Made by a program: the position numbers and the translations under genes. The notes under the pieces are model-generated. The model was not told the DNA's origin. It ran no database searches and saw only the letters and a program-made list of their open reading frames with translations. From NCBI RefSeq assembly GCF_018129685.1, contig NZ_JAFCLG010000001.1:62001-126000 (forward strand): a DNA stretch of 64,000 nucleotides, written 5' to 3'. Shown here piece by piece: positions 1-8,224 of the stretch; position 1 is the first letter of the stretch; every line of letters begins with the position of its first letter. The DNA is from Bradyrhizobium manausense (lineage in GTDB: Bacteria > Pseudomonadota > Alphaproteobacteria > Rhizobiales > Xanthobacteraceae).

Positions 1-910
1 AATGAATGCCCTTGGAGCCGTTGACGGTCTGGGTCACCCGCAAATCGGCCGCAAGGCTGCACAGCGTATAGGCATCCTCGCGCGACAGGCCTTTGATCTC
101 GCCGAGCAGCACGATCATGTCGCGCAGCGCCCGCACCGCGCATTGGTCGAGATCGGGGTCCATCGCCATGGTCATGTAGTGCGTCGGCGTCTCCGCCCGG
201 GGATAGGCGAAGCGCAAATCCTTGCGCAGCGTCAGCCGGAAGCGGCCCTGCAGCGCGGTTTCGATCGCGGTGACGCAGACCTCGCCGTCGCCCTGCACGC
301 CATGGCCGTCGCCGCACGAGAACATCGCGCCCGGGACGAACGCCGGCAGATACAGCGTCGCGCCGGCGCCGAGCTCCTTGTTATCGAGATTGCCGCCCAT
401 CGCGCGCGGAACGAGCGAGGAAATGCGCCCCCAGGCCGATGGCGGCGAAACTCCCATCACGCCGAAGAAGGGCCGGAGCGGCAGGTCGAGGCCCCAGGGC
501 ATCCGGCCGACCATGCGCGTCCGATCCAAGGGAATGTTGAGGAGGCGCGTCTCGTGGAAATCGTCGGGCAAGGTGCCGGACAACGGCCTGATCAGATTCC
601 AGCCCCAGTCCTGCCGAAGCTGAACGTCGAGGATATCAACCTGGAGCACGTCGCCGGGTTCGGCCCCGTCGATCGCGATAGGGCCGGTCAGGATGTGGCC
701 GGGGACCATGCGCTCGCTTTTGGCATGAACCTCGAATGTCTCCGGCGGGATGTGAAACTTGGTCCGATCGGGCAGGACGTCCGGACCGCCGCTGATGGTA
801 TCGACCGTCACCTCGTCGCCGCTCCTGACTGTGAGAACGGGCTTGAGTGCGGCTTCGAAGAAGCCCCAATGGCAGGTCTCGGGGCTGGAATGCAGGTGAT
901 GATGGGTCAT
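1..910 (-). CDS. Acetamidase/formamidase family protein (3' end cut by window)
   Basis: The minus-strand frame is open from an ATG at 910 to the window edge, giving at least 303 residues with no stop. The start reads MTHHHLHSSPETCHWGFF, typical of the FmdA/AmdA family, which hydrolyses formamide or acetamide to ammonia and the acid. Family features visible are the early SGDEVTVDTISGG stretch, a GHILTGPIAIDGAEPGDVL segment and FSCGDGHGVQGDGEV, where the family carries conserved Asp, Gly and His residues. Family members are a little over 300 residues, so only a short C-terminal piece is missing. The neighbour at 945 is divergent. The true substrate cannot be read from sequence; short-chain amides are the default guess. 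Confidence 0.88.
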   Translation of the reverse strand, partial: MTHHHLHSSPETCHWGFFEAALKPVLTVRSGDEVTVDTISGGPDVLPDRTKFHIPPETFEVHAKSERMVPGHILTGPIAIDGAEPGDVLQVDILDVQLRQDWGWNLIRPLSGTLPDDFHETRLLNIPLDRTRMVGRMPWGLDLPLRPFFGVMGVSPPSAWGRISSLVPRAMGGNLDNKELGAGATLYLPAFVPGAMFSCGDGHGVQGDGEVCVTAIETALQGRFRLTLRKDLRFAYPRAETPTHYMTMAMDPDLDQCAVRALRDMIVLLGEIKGLSREDAYTLCSLAADLRVTQTVNGSKGIH

Positions 911-944
911 TTGCGGGGTCCATCCGGTTTCATCGGATCTTGCT

Positions 945-1853
945 ATGCCTGGACTTGACCCGGTAATCGATCCTCTTCCAAGAAGATTTCTGAAGATAGG
1001 CGGGCAGGTCAACCCCGCTCATGTACGATCATTTTCAGCGAGGTCTGTCCTGTTCTTCATTCTTTCCAAGACTCTTGGCGCCGCGGTGCTGCCGGTCAAT
1101 CTTCTGGTCGAGCTCGGAATCATTTCGCTCGTGCTGATGGCAACGCGCTTTGCCGGGCTTGGCCGGAAGCTGGCCGCGACGACGCTGGTGTTGCTCGCGC
1201 TCGCCGCCTTTTCGCCGCTGGGCCAACTCTTGCTCTATCCGCTGGAGTCGCGATTTCCGCCATGGGATCCGTCGCGTGGAGCGCCCGACGGCATCATCGT
1301 GCTGGGTGGCTCCGTCGATACCGATCTGTCGGCCGCGCACAACACGCCTGTCGTGCCACGCGCGGCCGATCGGCTGTTCGCAACCGCGCAGCTGGCGCGA
1401 AATTATCCGAATGCGCGCGTCGTCTTTACTGGCGGTTCGGCGAACCTGCTCTTTGATAGCGCCAAGGAAGCCGATTATTCTGCGCCGATCCTGGAGAATG
1501 CGGGTATCCGCAAGGATCGCCTGATCCTGGAACGGGAGTCGCGCAATACTTACGAGAATGCGATCTTCACGAAGCAACTCGTGTCGCCCAAACCGGGCGA
1601 GCGATGGCTGCTGGTGACGTCGGCCTTCCACATGCCGCGCTCGATGGGAATCTTCCGCAAGGCGGGTTTCGACGTCGAGGCCTATCCCGTGGACTGGCGC
1701 ATGGGCGGGCGCGAGGATCTCTTTACGTTCACCAATATGAGTCTGGATGGGCTCGGCCGGACGGATGTCGCCGTGCGCGAATGGATCGGCCTCGTGGCCT
1801 ATCGCCTGGCGGGCCGGACCAGCGATTTGCTTCCAGGCCCCGCCAGGGACTAG
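945..1853 (+). CDS. YdcF-like DUF218 membrane protein
   Basis: The 302-residue frame has two hydrophobic helices (about residues 34-68 and 75-95) followed by a DUF218 domain (about 115-285) that starts with DGIIVLGGSVD and contains TGGSANLLFD and TSAFHMPRSMGIF. Related proteins (YdcF, SanA, ElyC) act at the envelope, but their chemistry is poorly defined. ATG 945 is the only ATG, GTG or TTG ahead of the first helix, yet the first 30 residues look like translated intergenic repeat, and family similarity seems to begin near base 1050. The real start may therefore be a non-standard codon there. The gene ends inside a 19-bp tandem repeat. Confidence 0.8.
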   Translation: MPGLDPVIDPLPRRFLKIGGQVNPAHVRSFSARSVLFFILSKTLGAAVLPVNLLVELGIISLVLMATRFAGLGRKLAATTLVLLALAAFSPLGQLLLYPLESRFPPWDPSRGAPDGIIVLGGSVDTDLSAAHNTPVVPRAADRLFATAQLARNYPNARVVFTGGSANLLFDSAKEADYSAPILENAGIRKDRLILERESRNTYENAIFTKQLVSPKPGERWLLVTSAFHMPRSMGIFRKAGFDVEAYPVDWRMGGREDLFTFTNMSLDGLGRTDVAVREWIGLVAYRLAGRTSDLLPGPARD

Positions 1854-1893
1854 AAATCCCGCCAGGGACTAGAAATCCCGCCAGGGACTAGAA
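1841..1893. repeat. 19-bp tandem repeat (2.8 copies) spanning a stop codon
   Basis: The unit CGCCAGGGACTAGAAATCC is present at 1841-1859 and 1860-1878, with a partial copy from 1879 to 1893. The TAG in the first copy is the stop codon of the YdcF-like gene, and the later copies repeat that end outside the gene. There are no unique spacers between units, so this is a simple slippage-type duplication rather than a CRISPR. Confidence 0.95.
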
Positions 1894-1945
1894 ACGACGA
1901 CAATACCAAGATGATCGGCGCATGATCGCCGGCCCGGAGGACGCC

Positions 1946-2725
1946 ATGCAGCAGAGTGCGGAGACAGTCGACCTTGCCGGCCTTGTTGCCGATCTCAACA
2001 ATCTGCTGCGGCTGAAAACCACGGTGATCGGCATGAAGCTGTTCGCCCGCGCCGAAGACATGGAGGCGATCCCGAAGATCAGGCGACCCAACGCCGTCCA
2101 TACCACCGACCAGATCGTCAGCATGGCCTCGCGGCTCGGCTGGACCGTCGGCATCACAGGTGACGACCTCGTCGGCGCGCAGTGCCGCGCGGTGATCGGG
2201 CTCGCGCCGCAGGACGAGAAATGGCTCGCCGGCGAAAATTATGTCGGGGTCTGGCATGGCACCGCCGAGGACGCACGCAAGCGCCAAGAGGCACTGGACG
2301 TGGTTCCGTTCGGCCGGTATCAGGCGCTGGCGGTGAGCCCGCTCGCGAGCGGCAGGCTCAATCCGCCCGATATCTGCCTCGTCTACGCGACGCCGGGACA
2401 GATGATCATCCTGATCAACGGGCTGCAATATACCGGCTACAAGAAATTCGAATGGGGCGTGGTCGGGGAGACCGCTTGCGCGGATTCCTGGGGGCGCGCG
2501 TTGAAGTCAGGCGAGCCCAGCCTGTCCTTGCCATGCTATGCCGAACGGCGCTATGGCGGCGTGCCGGACGAGGAAATGCTGATGGCGCTCAAGCCACATC
2601 ATCTGGCCAAGGCAATCGAGGGCATGACGGCGCTGGCCAAAAACGGCCTGCGCTATCCGATACCGCCCTATGGGATTCAAAGCGACGTCCGTGCCGGCAT
2701 GGGCGTGAGTTACGCGAAGAAGTAG
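1946..2725 (+). CDS. DUF169 domain protein
   Basis: This encodes a 259-residue soluble protein matching the DUF169 family across its length: VIGMKLFARAEDM near the start, then TPGQMIILINGLQY and LPCYAERRYGGVPDEEML. DUF169 proteins have no settled biochemical role. ATG 1946 is preferred over ATG 1922 because GGAGG at 1936-1940 sits five bases ahead of it. The gene is followed after 23 bases by two enoyl-reductase-like genes on the same strand and may be cotranscribed with them, which would suggest a role in acyl or small-molecule metabolism. That link is inference only. Confidence 0.85.
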   Translation: MQQSAETVDLAGLVADLNNLLRLKTTVIGMKLFARAEDMEAIPKIRRPNAVHTTDQIVSMASRLGWTVGITGDDLVGAQCRAVIGLAPQDEKWLAGENYVGVWHGTAEDARKRQEALDVVPFGRYQALAVSPLASGRLNPPDICLVYATPGQMIILINGLQYTGYKKFEWGVVGETACADSWGRALKSGEPSLSLPCYAERRYGGVPDEEMLMALKPHHLAKAIEGMTALAKNGLRYPIPPYGIQSDVRAGMGVSYAKK

Positions 2726-2748
2726 TGGCAAAGAAATAAAGGACGACC

Positions 2749-3927
2749 ATGAGCTCTGCGAAATTCGACATCGTCGTCTACGGCGCGACCGGTTTCACCG
2801 GCCAGCTCGTCGCCGAATATCTGGCTGCGCACTACAAGCACGACACGCAGCTCAAATGGGCGATGGCGGGCCGCAGTCTCGACAAGCTGAAATCCGTGCG
2901 CGATGCGATCGGCGCGCCCGCGGACGCGCCGCTCATCGTTGCCGATGCATCCGACGCCGCCTCGCTGAAGGCGATGGCGGAGCAGACCATGTCGGTCATC
3001 ACGACGGTCGGTCCGTATCAGCGCTACGGAGAGGAGCTGCTCGCTGCCTGCGTTGCGACCGGCACCGATTATTTCGATCTCTGCGGCGAGCCGATCTGGA
3101 TGCGGCAGATGATCGACAAGTATGAAGCTGCCGCCAAGGATAGCGGCGCGCGCATCGTATTCTCTTGCGGCTTTGACTCCGTGCCGTTCGAGCTCGGCAC
3201 GTTCTTTGTGCAGGAAGAAGCCAAGCGCGTGTTCGGCGCACCGGCTGCGCGGGTGAAGGGCCGCGTGCGTGACATGCGCGGTACGCTTTCGGGTGGCACC
3301 GCGGCGAGCGCCAAGGCGACCTTCGATGCGGTTGCCAAGGACATGCGCCTCGTCGCGATCCTGAACGATCCTTTCGCGCTGACGCCGGGCTTTACCGGTC
3401 CGAAGCAGCCGAGGGGTAACAAGCCGCTGATCGAGCAGGATTTGAATTCCTGGGCCGCGCCGTTCATGATGGCGTTGATCAACACCCGCAACGTTCATCG
3501 CTCCAACATGCTGATGGGCTTTCCCTACGGCCAGGACTTCGTCTACGACGAGATGGTTCTGACCGGTCCCGGCGAAAAGGGCGAGGCCAACGCCAGGCGC
3601 GTGATGGCGGCCAACGCCGAGAAGACCGGCCCGAGCGCACCGAAGCCGGGCGAGGGGCCGTCGAAGGAGGAGCGCGAGAACGGGCTCTTCAATTTGCTCT
3701 ATGTCGCGATCGCGCCCGATGGCCGCATGGTTCGGGCCGGCGTCACCGGCGACCGCGATCCCGGCTACGGCTCGACCTCCAAGATGATCTCGGAATGCGC
3801 GATCTGCATGCTGCGCGAAGCGACTGATGTCGCTGCCGGCTTCTGGACTCCGGGGGCAGCGATGCAGCACAAGCTGATCAAGCGGCTGCGGGACAATGCA
3901 GGGTTGACGTTCGAGGTGGAAGCGTAA
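2749..3927 (+). CDS. Saccharopine dehydrogenase-like / trans-acting enoyl reductase family (paralogue 1)
   Basis: The 392-residue product opens with FDIVVYGATGFTGQLVAEYL, a Rossmann NAD(P)-binding motif (GATGFTG, residues 11-17), and continues with the family signature TTVGPYQRYGEELLAAC and TDYFDLCGEP. The family includes mycobacterial trans-acting enoyl reductases used in lipid synthesis as well as uncharacterised oxidoreductases. There is no obvious membrane segment. Its nearest relative is the next gene, which it matches along nearly the whole length. The pair plus DUF169 probably form one transcript. The specific substrate is unknown. Confidence 0.85.
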   Translation: MSSAKFDIVVYGATGFTGQLVAEYLAAHYKHDTQLKWAMAGRSLDKLKSVRDAIGAPADAPLIVADASDAASLKAMAEQTMSVITTVGPYQRYGEELLAACVATGTDYFDLCGEPIWMRQMIDKYEAAAKDSGARIVFSCGFDSVPFELGTFFVQEEAKRVFGAPAARVKGRVRDMRGTLSGGTAASAKATFDAVAKDMRLVAILNDPFALTPGFTGPKQPRGNKPLIEQDLNSWAAPFMMALINTRNVHRSNMLMGFPYGQDFVYDEMVLTGPGEKGEANARRVMAANAEKTGPSAPKPGEGPSKEERENGLFNLLYVAIAPDGRMVRAGVTGDRDPGYGSTSKMISECAICMLREATDVAAGFWTPGAAMQHKLIKRLRDNAGLTFEVEA

Positions 3928-3932
3928 GGTTC

Positions 3933-5108
3933 GTGTCCGCGAAGTTCGACATCGTCGTCTACGGCGCAACCGGATACACCGGCCAGCTCGTCGCCGAATA
4001 TCTCGCTGCGAACTATGGTGGTGACGGGGCGCCGACATGGGCGATGGCGGGGCGCAGCAGAGACAAGCTCGCCTCGGTTCGCGATGCGATCGGCGCACCT
4101 GCCGATACACCTCTCATCGTTGCCGACGCCGCCGATCCGGCGTCGCTGCGCGCGATGGTCGATCACGCGAACCTGGTCGTCACCACGGTCGGTCCATATC
4201 AGCTTTACGGATCTGATCTGCTCGCCGCTTGCGTCGCTGGTGGCACCGACTACATGGATCTCTGCGGCGAACCGATCTGGTTGAAGCAGATGATCGACAG
4301 GCATGAGGCGGCCGCCAAGGCGAGCGGCGCGCGCATCATGTTCTCCTGCGGCTTCGATTCCATGCCGTTCGAGCTCGGCGCCTTCTTCGTGCAGGAGGAA
4401 GCAAGGCGTGTGTTCGGCGCGCCGGCACCACGCGTCAAAGGCCGCGTCCGCGACCTCAGCTGGAAGTTCTCCGGCGGCACTTCGGCGAGCGCAAGGTTCA
4501 CCTTCGAAGCCGTGGCGCGGGATCTCAGCCTGGTGTCGATCCTGAGGGATCCCTTTGCCCTCACGCCGGGCTTCGAAGGGCCGAAACAGCCGCGCGGAAA
4601 CAAGCCTGTTTTCGAGGAAGACCTGCAATCCTGGTCGGCCCCGTTCGCGATGGCGACGCTGAACACGCGCAATGTCCATCGCTCCAACATGCTGATGGGA
4701 TTCCCTTATGGCCGGGATTTCGTCTATGACGAGATGGTTCTGACCGGGCCGGGCGACGAAGGGCAGGCCAACGCCAGACTCGTCATGGCCGCCAACAGCG
4801 AAAAGACCGGCCCCAAGGCACTTAAGCCCGGCGAAGGGCCGTCGAAGGAAGTGCGCGAGAACGGTCGTTACGATCTGCTCTATGTCGCGATCGCACCCGA
4901 CGGCCGTCAGGTTCGCGCAGCGGTGAAGGGCGATCTCGATCCCGGCTATGCATCAACGGCCAGGATGATCTCCGAATGTGCGATCTGCCTGCTGCGCGAT
5001 ACGCCCGATGTTCCGGCCGGTTTGTGGACGCCGGGCGCAGCGATGCAGCACAAATTGATCAGGCTGCTGGTGGATCACGCCGGGCTGAGGTTCGAGGTGG
5101 AGAAGTAG
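3933..5108 (+). CDS. Saccharopine dehydrogenase-like / trans-acting enoyl reductase family (paralogue 2)
   Basis: The 391-residue product is a tandem paralogue of the preceding gene and shares the same Rossmann motif (YGATGYTGQLVAEYL), the TTVGPYQLYG stretch, the MFSCGFDSMPFELG region and the HRSNMLMGFPYG block. It starts with GTG at 3933, only five bases after the stop of paralogue 1, so translational coupling is likely. There is no ATG near the expected N-terminus, and the GTG start reproduces the paralogue's N-terminus (SAKFDIVVYGAT). The two copies have diverged at many positions, so this is not a recent duplication or an assembly artefact. Confidence 0.85.
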   Translation: MSAKFDIVVYGATGYTGQLVAEYLAANYGGDGAPTWAMAGRSRDKLASVRDAIGAPADTPLIVADAADPASLRAMVDHANLVVTTVGPYQLYGSDLLAACVAGGTDYMDLCGEPIWLKQMIDRHEAAAKASGARIMFSCGFDSMPFELGAFFVQEEARRVFGAPAPRVKGRVRDLSWKFSGGTSASARFTFEAVARDLSLVSILRDPFALTPGFEGPKQPRGNKPVFEEDLQSWSAPFAMATLNTRNVHRSNMLMGFPYGRDFVYDEMVLTGPGDEGQANARLVMAANSEKTGPKALKPGEGPSKEVRENGRYDLLYVAIAPDGRQVRAAVKGDLDPGYASTARMISECAICLLRDTPDVPAGLWTPGAAMQHKLIRLLVDHAGLRFEVEK

Positions 5109-5222
5109 GTGCCTTGTTCGCCTCGCCCTGCGCCGATTTTGCGGAAGCTGCATCATTCCGATCCTTTCCCGGGCCGCGACCGGGAGGAGGCCGATCGCCG
5201 GAGAAGCGGCCGGCGCTGAAGC

Positions 5223-6479
5223 TCAAGCCGACGAAGCGTCCTCGTCAAACCTGACCTTATAGGCCTGTGCGGCCGCGATCATGCCCCACATCGCGCCCAG
5301 CATCATCCAGAAATGGCGCCAATGGTCGGTGTCGATCACGAAGCTCTCGCCGACAGTGCCGACGAAGGCCGAGAACACCGCGAGATAAGCGCGCTGCCAG
5401 GGCACGCGGACGAAGATGTGGCGGAAGCCCGTGATCACGGTGGTGAAGACCAGCGCGGGATAGCATACGCCGGAGAGCCAGCCGCCCGACATGAAGGCGT
5501 TCAGATAGGAATTGTGGGTGTCTTCGGGGAAGAAGCGGTGGAATTGCAGCGGGCCGATGCCGAACGGCAGGTCGAGCGCCATTTCCGCACCCAGGATGTG
5601 CCGGCCGAAACGGCCGAAGCGGCCCTCGTCATAGCTCTGGTCGAAGCTTGCGCGCTGCTTGAACATCTCGGCGATGGAATCGAATGACAGCAGCACCGCA
5701 ATCAGCGCGAGGCCCAGCACCGCCGCGACGATCGCCATGACGATGATGCGCGAGCGCTGCGCATTGGTGCGGCTGGTCAGCACCATCAGCGCCAGCATGA
5801 AAGCCGAGGTCAGGATCAGCCCACCCCACGCCGCGCGGGAGAAGGCGAGCAGGATCGCCAGCGACATGATGCCGAAGGCGACGGCATTGCGGAACGCCTT
5901 GGCGAACTTGTCCGAGACCACGCTCTGGAGCGCAAACAAAGCCGGCAGGATCAGGAAAGCGCCGAGCACGTTCGGGTCCTTGAACGTGCCGCGTGCGCGC
6001 TCATAGAGCGTCAACAGCTCGTGGCCGCCCGGAACGAGGTTGAAATAGCCTGCTATCGCCGAGAGCGAGGCGACCATCGCGCCGACCACGAGGCCGCGGC
6101 GCAGCATGTCGAGCCGTGCCGCCGTGTCCTCGGAGATCACCATGGCGAAGAACACAACGGTCACAGCCATGTACCAGGAGGTCGCGATCCAGCTCACCAC
6201 CTCGGACTGTTCGTACAGCGGGATCGCGCTGATGGTGTAGCCGACGTTGAGCAGGACCAGCGCCAGCACCAGCGGCATCAGCACGAGCCTGAGCCGCAGG
6301 CCTGTGGCGAAGAACGTCACGGTGGCGAGCAGCGTCGCGATCTCGTAGGGGCTCGGCTCGATGAAGACGATCGCGCCGGACGCACCGACCAGCCACACCA
6401 GCGCGCGCTGAAGGGCCAGCACGCCGGGTGCAGCCCGTGCGGCTGCAGTCATGTCCCCGGCTGTTGCCGCATACGCCAT
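5223..6479 (-). CDS. O-antigen ligase / Wzy-type polysaccharide polymerase
   Basis: The 418-residue protein is almost entirely hydrophobic, with roughly ten membrane helices and one larger periplasmic loop containing DEGRFGRFGRHILGAEMAL and the PEDTHNSYLNAFMSGGW motif characteristic of the Wzy_C/O-antigen ligase family. Such proteins polymerise lipid-linked repeat units or ligate them to lipid A at the periplasmic face. Given the adjoining initiating transferase and Wzc-like gene, exopolysaccharide polymerase is the better guess. ATG 6479 is used here; a GTG lies one codon upstream. It is separated by 80 bases from the sugar transferase on the same strand and is probably cotranscribed with it. 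Confidence 0.82.
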   Translation of the reverse strand: MAYAATAGDMTAAARAAPGVLALQRALVWLVGASGAIVFIEPSPYEIATLLATVTFFATGLRLRLVLMPLVLALVLLNVGYTISAIPLYEQSEVVSWIATSWYMAVTVVFFAMVISEDTAARLDMLRRGLVVGAMVASLSAIAGYFNLVPGGHELLTLYERARGTFKDPNVLGAFLILPALFALQSVVSDKFAKAFRNAVAFGIMSLAILLAFSRAAWGGLILTSAFMLALMVLTSRTNAQRSRIIVMAIVAAVLGLALIAVLLSFDSIAEMFKQRASFDQSYDEGRFGRFGRHILGAEMALDLPFGIGPLQFHRFFPEDTHNSYLNAFMSGGWLSGVCYPALVFTTVITGFRHIFVRVPWQRAYLAVFSAFVGTVGESFVIDTDHWRHFWMMLGAMWGMIAAAQAYKVRFDEDASSA

Positions 6480-6522
6480 CACACTCTCTTACGCTTACGC
6501 AACACTTGGGCCAACCACAGCT

Positions 6523-6551
6523 GTCATTGCCAGGTCAAGCCGGGGCATGAC
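6523..6551. repeat. Small intergenic palindrome (REP-like)
   Basis: GTCAT at 6523-6527 and ATGAC at 6547-6551 bound an imperfect inverted repeat containing a GGTCAAGCCGGGG core, located between two genes of the polysaccharide locus. Similar degenerate elements are common in Bradyrhizobium intergenic DNA (family knowledge). Its function is unknown. Confidence 0.45.
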
Positions 6552-6559
6552 GGATAAAT

Positions 6560-8107
6560 TCAATAGGCGTTTTCGTTTTTGGTCAGCAGTGAGATCGGCG
6601 TCTTCAGGAGAATGTAGAGGTCGAACAGCACGGACCAGTTTTCGATGTAGTAGAGATCAAACTCGACGCGCTTCTGGATCTTCTCTTCATTGTCGATCTC
6701 GCCGCGCCAGCCGTTGATCTGGGCCCAGCCGGTGATGCCTGGCTTGACGCGGTGGCGGGCGAAATAGCCGTCGACCGCTTCGTCGAACAGGCGGCTCTGG
6801 AGCTTGCCCTGCACCGCGTGCGGGCGCGGGCCGACGAGGGAGAGATTGCCGGAGAACACCACGTTGAAAAGCTGCGGCAGCTCGTCGAGGCTGGTCTTGC
6901 GGATGAAGCGGCCCACGCGGGTCACGCGCGGATCGTTCTTGGTCACGACCTTCGATGCCGTCGGGTCGGCCTGGTGATGATACATCGAGCGGAACTTGTA
7001 GACGTCGATGCGCTCATTGTTGAAGCCGAACCGCTTCTGGCGGAACAGGACCGGGCCGGGGCTGTCGAGCCTGACTGCCAGCGCCACCAGCGCCATGACC
7101 GGAAGCGCCGCGAGCAATGCGAGGCCGCCGACGAGGCGGTCGAACAGCCATTTCATGACCAGATCCCAGTCGGTGATCGGCGCCTCGAACACGTCGAGCG
7201 TCGGCACCTCGCCGAGATAGGAATAGGAACGGGGACGGAAGCGCAGCTTGTTGGTGTGCGCGGAGAGGCGGATGTCGACCGGCAGCACCCAGAGCTTCTT
7301 CAGCATCTCAAGGATGCGCGTCTCGGCCGAAATCGGCAGCGCGAACAGCACGAGATCGACCCGGGTGCGGCGGGCGAATTCGACGATGTCGTCGACCTTG
7401 CCGAGCTTGCGCGCGCCGGCGCAGGTGTCGAGCGCGCGGCCGTCATTGCGGTCGTCGAACACGCCGAGCACGTGGATGTCGGAATCCTCCTGCGCCTTCA
7501 GCGCCTCGACCAGCTCCTCGCCGCTGCGGTCGGAGCCGACGATGATGGTGCGGCGGTCGAGCCGGCCCTGGCGCGCCCAGCTGCGCACCAGCGAGCGCAG
7601 CACGAGGCGCTCGACGATCAGGACTGCGAGACCGAGAAAGAAGAAAGCGGCGAGCCACAGCCGCGACAGCTCGCCGCCGAGTTTTGCGAAGAAGGACGCG
7701 CCGATGAACAGCAGGAAGACGAACGACCAGGACGAGATCATCCGCGTCATCTGCCGAAGCTGTCCGCGAAACAGCTGGACCTGGTAGATGTCGGCAGCCT
7801 GGAAGCAGACCACCGCGGCAATGGCCACGGCAGGGATCGCGACGAGATAATTCCAGTGAAAGCCGGAGAGCGGCATGACGTAGCCGGTATAGAGCACGAT
7901 GCCGACGAAGCTCAGCAGCACGAAATCGGCGGCGCGCGCGATGCCGGCGATCACGATCGGCGAATAGGCGCGGGCGACCTTCTGGTTGACGACGTCGAGG
8001 GCGGCCGGAGTGAGGCGACGGCGGCGTTCGACGAAGGGCTGGTCAGCCGACCGGGCCGCGGCGCTGGTCGCGGCATCGAGCATCGAGCGTGCGTTGAGCG
8101 TTTCCAC
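6560..8107 (-). CDS. Undecaprenyl-phosphate glucose-1-phosphate transferase (polyprenyl sugar-1-P transferase)
   Basis: The product would start exopolysaccharide repeat-unit synthesis by moving a hexose-1-phosphate onto undecaprenyl phosphate in the inner membrane. It has four N-terminal helices, a central CoA_binding_3-type Rossmann region ([17 protein letters not shown]), another helix, and a C-terminal Bac_transf catalytic domain with KFRSMYHHQ and [20 protein letters not shown]. This is the WcaJ/PssY architecture. The GTG at 8107 gives 515 residues and a common N-terminus ([10 protein letters not shown]); the open frame extends to an ATG at 8176 (538 residues), and neither has a strong ribosome site. 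The sugar specificity (glucose or galactose) is inferred. Confidence 0.88.
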   Translation of the reverse strand: METLNARSMLDAATSAAARSADQPFVERRRRLTPAALDVVNQKVARAYSPIVIAGIARAADFVLLSFVGIVLYTGYVMPLSGFHWNYLVAIPAVAIAAVVCFQAADIYQVQLFRGQLRQMTRMISSWSFVFLLFIGASFFAKLGGELSRLWLAAFFFLGLAVLIVERLVLRSLVRSWARQGRLDRRTIIVGSDRSGEELVEALKAQEDSDIHVLGVFDDRNDGRALDTCAGARKLGKVDDIVEFARRTRVDLVLFALPISAETRILEMLKKLWVLPVDIRLSAHTNKLRFRPRSYSYLGEVPTLDVFEAPITDWDLVMKWLFDRLVGGLALLAALPVMALVALAVRLDSPGPVLFRQKRFGFNNERIDVYKFRSMYHHQADPTASKVVTKNDPRVTRVGRFIRKTSLDELPQLFNVVFSGNLSLVGPRPHAVQGKLQSRLFDEAVDGYFARHRVKPGITGWAQINGWRGEIDNEEKIQKRVEFDLYYIENWSVLFDLYILLKTPISLLTKNENAY

Positions 8108-8224
8108 GGGCGTCCACGTCCATTCCAAAGACCCGCGACGCAGCAATGCGTTCCGGGCAAAGCATCCCCGTCGCATGGAGTACCGGACAAATCGGAAGAT
8201 TCTCTAAAGCGGGCCGTAAAATAG

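Noticed and set aside
2..958. 318-codon plus-strand frame at the window start
   Set aside because: It is antisense to the acetamidase/formamidase gene, which shows clear family motifs.
1841..1893. CRISPR array
   Set aside because: The repeat units are directly adjacent with no spacers, and no cas gene is present in the window.
2710..4679. Long minus-strand frames opposite the enoyl-reductase paralogues
   Set aside because: They repeat the same pattern opposite both paralogues, as expected for shadows of duplicated genes, and have no recognisable domain.
6752..8224. 490-codon plus-strand frame
   Set aside because: It is antisense to the sugar-phosphate transferase and has low-complexity acidic/His composition.
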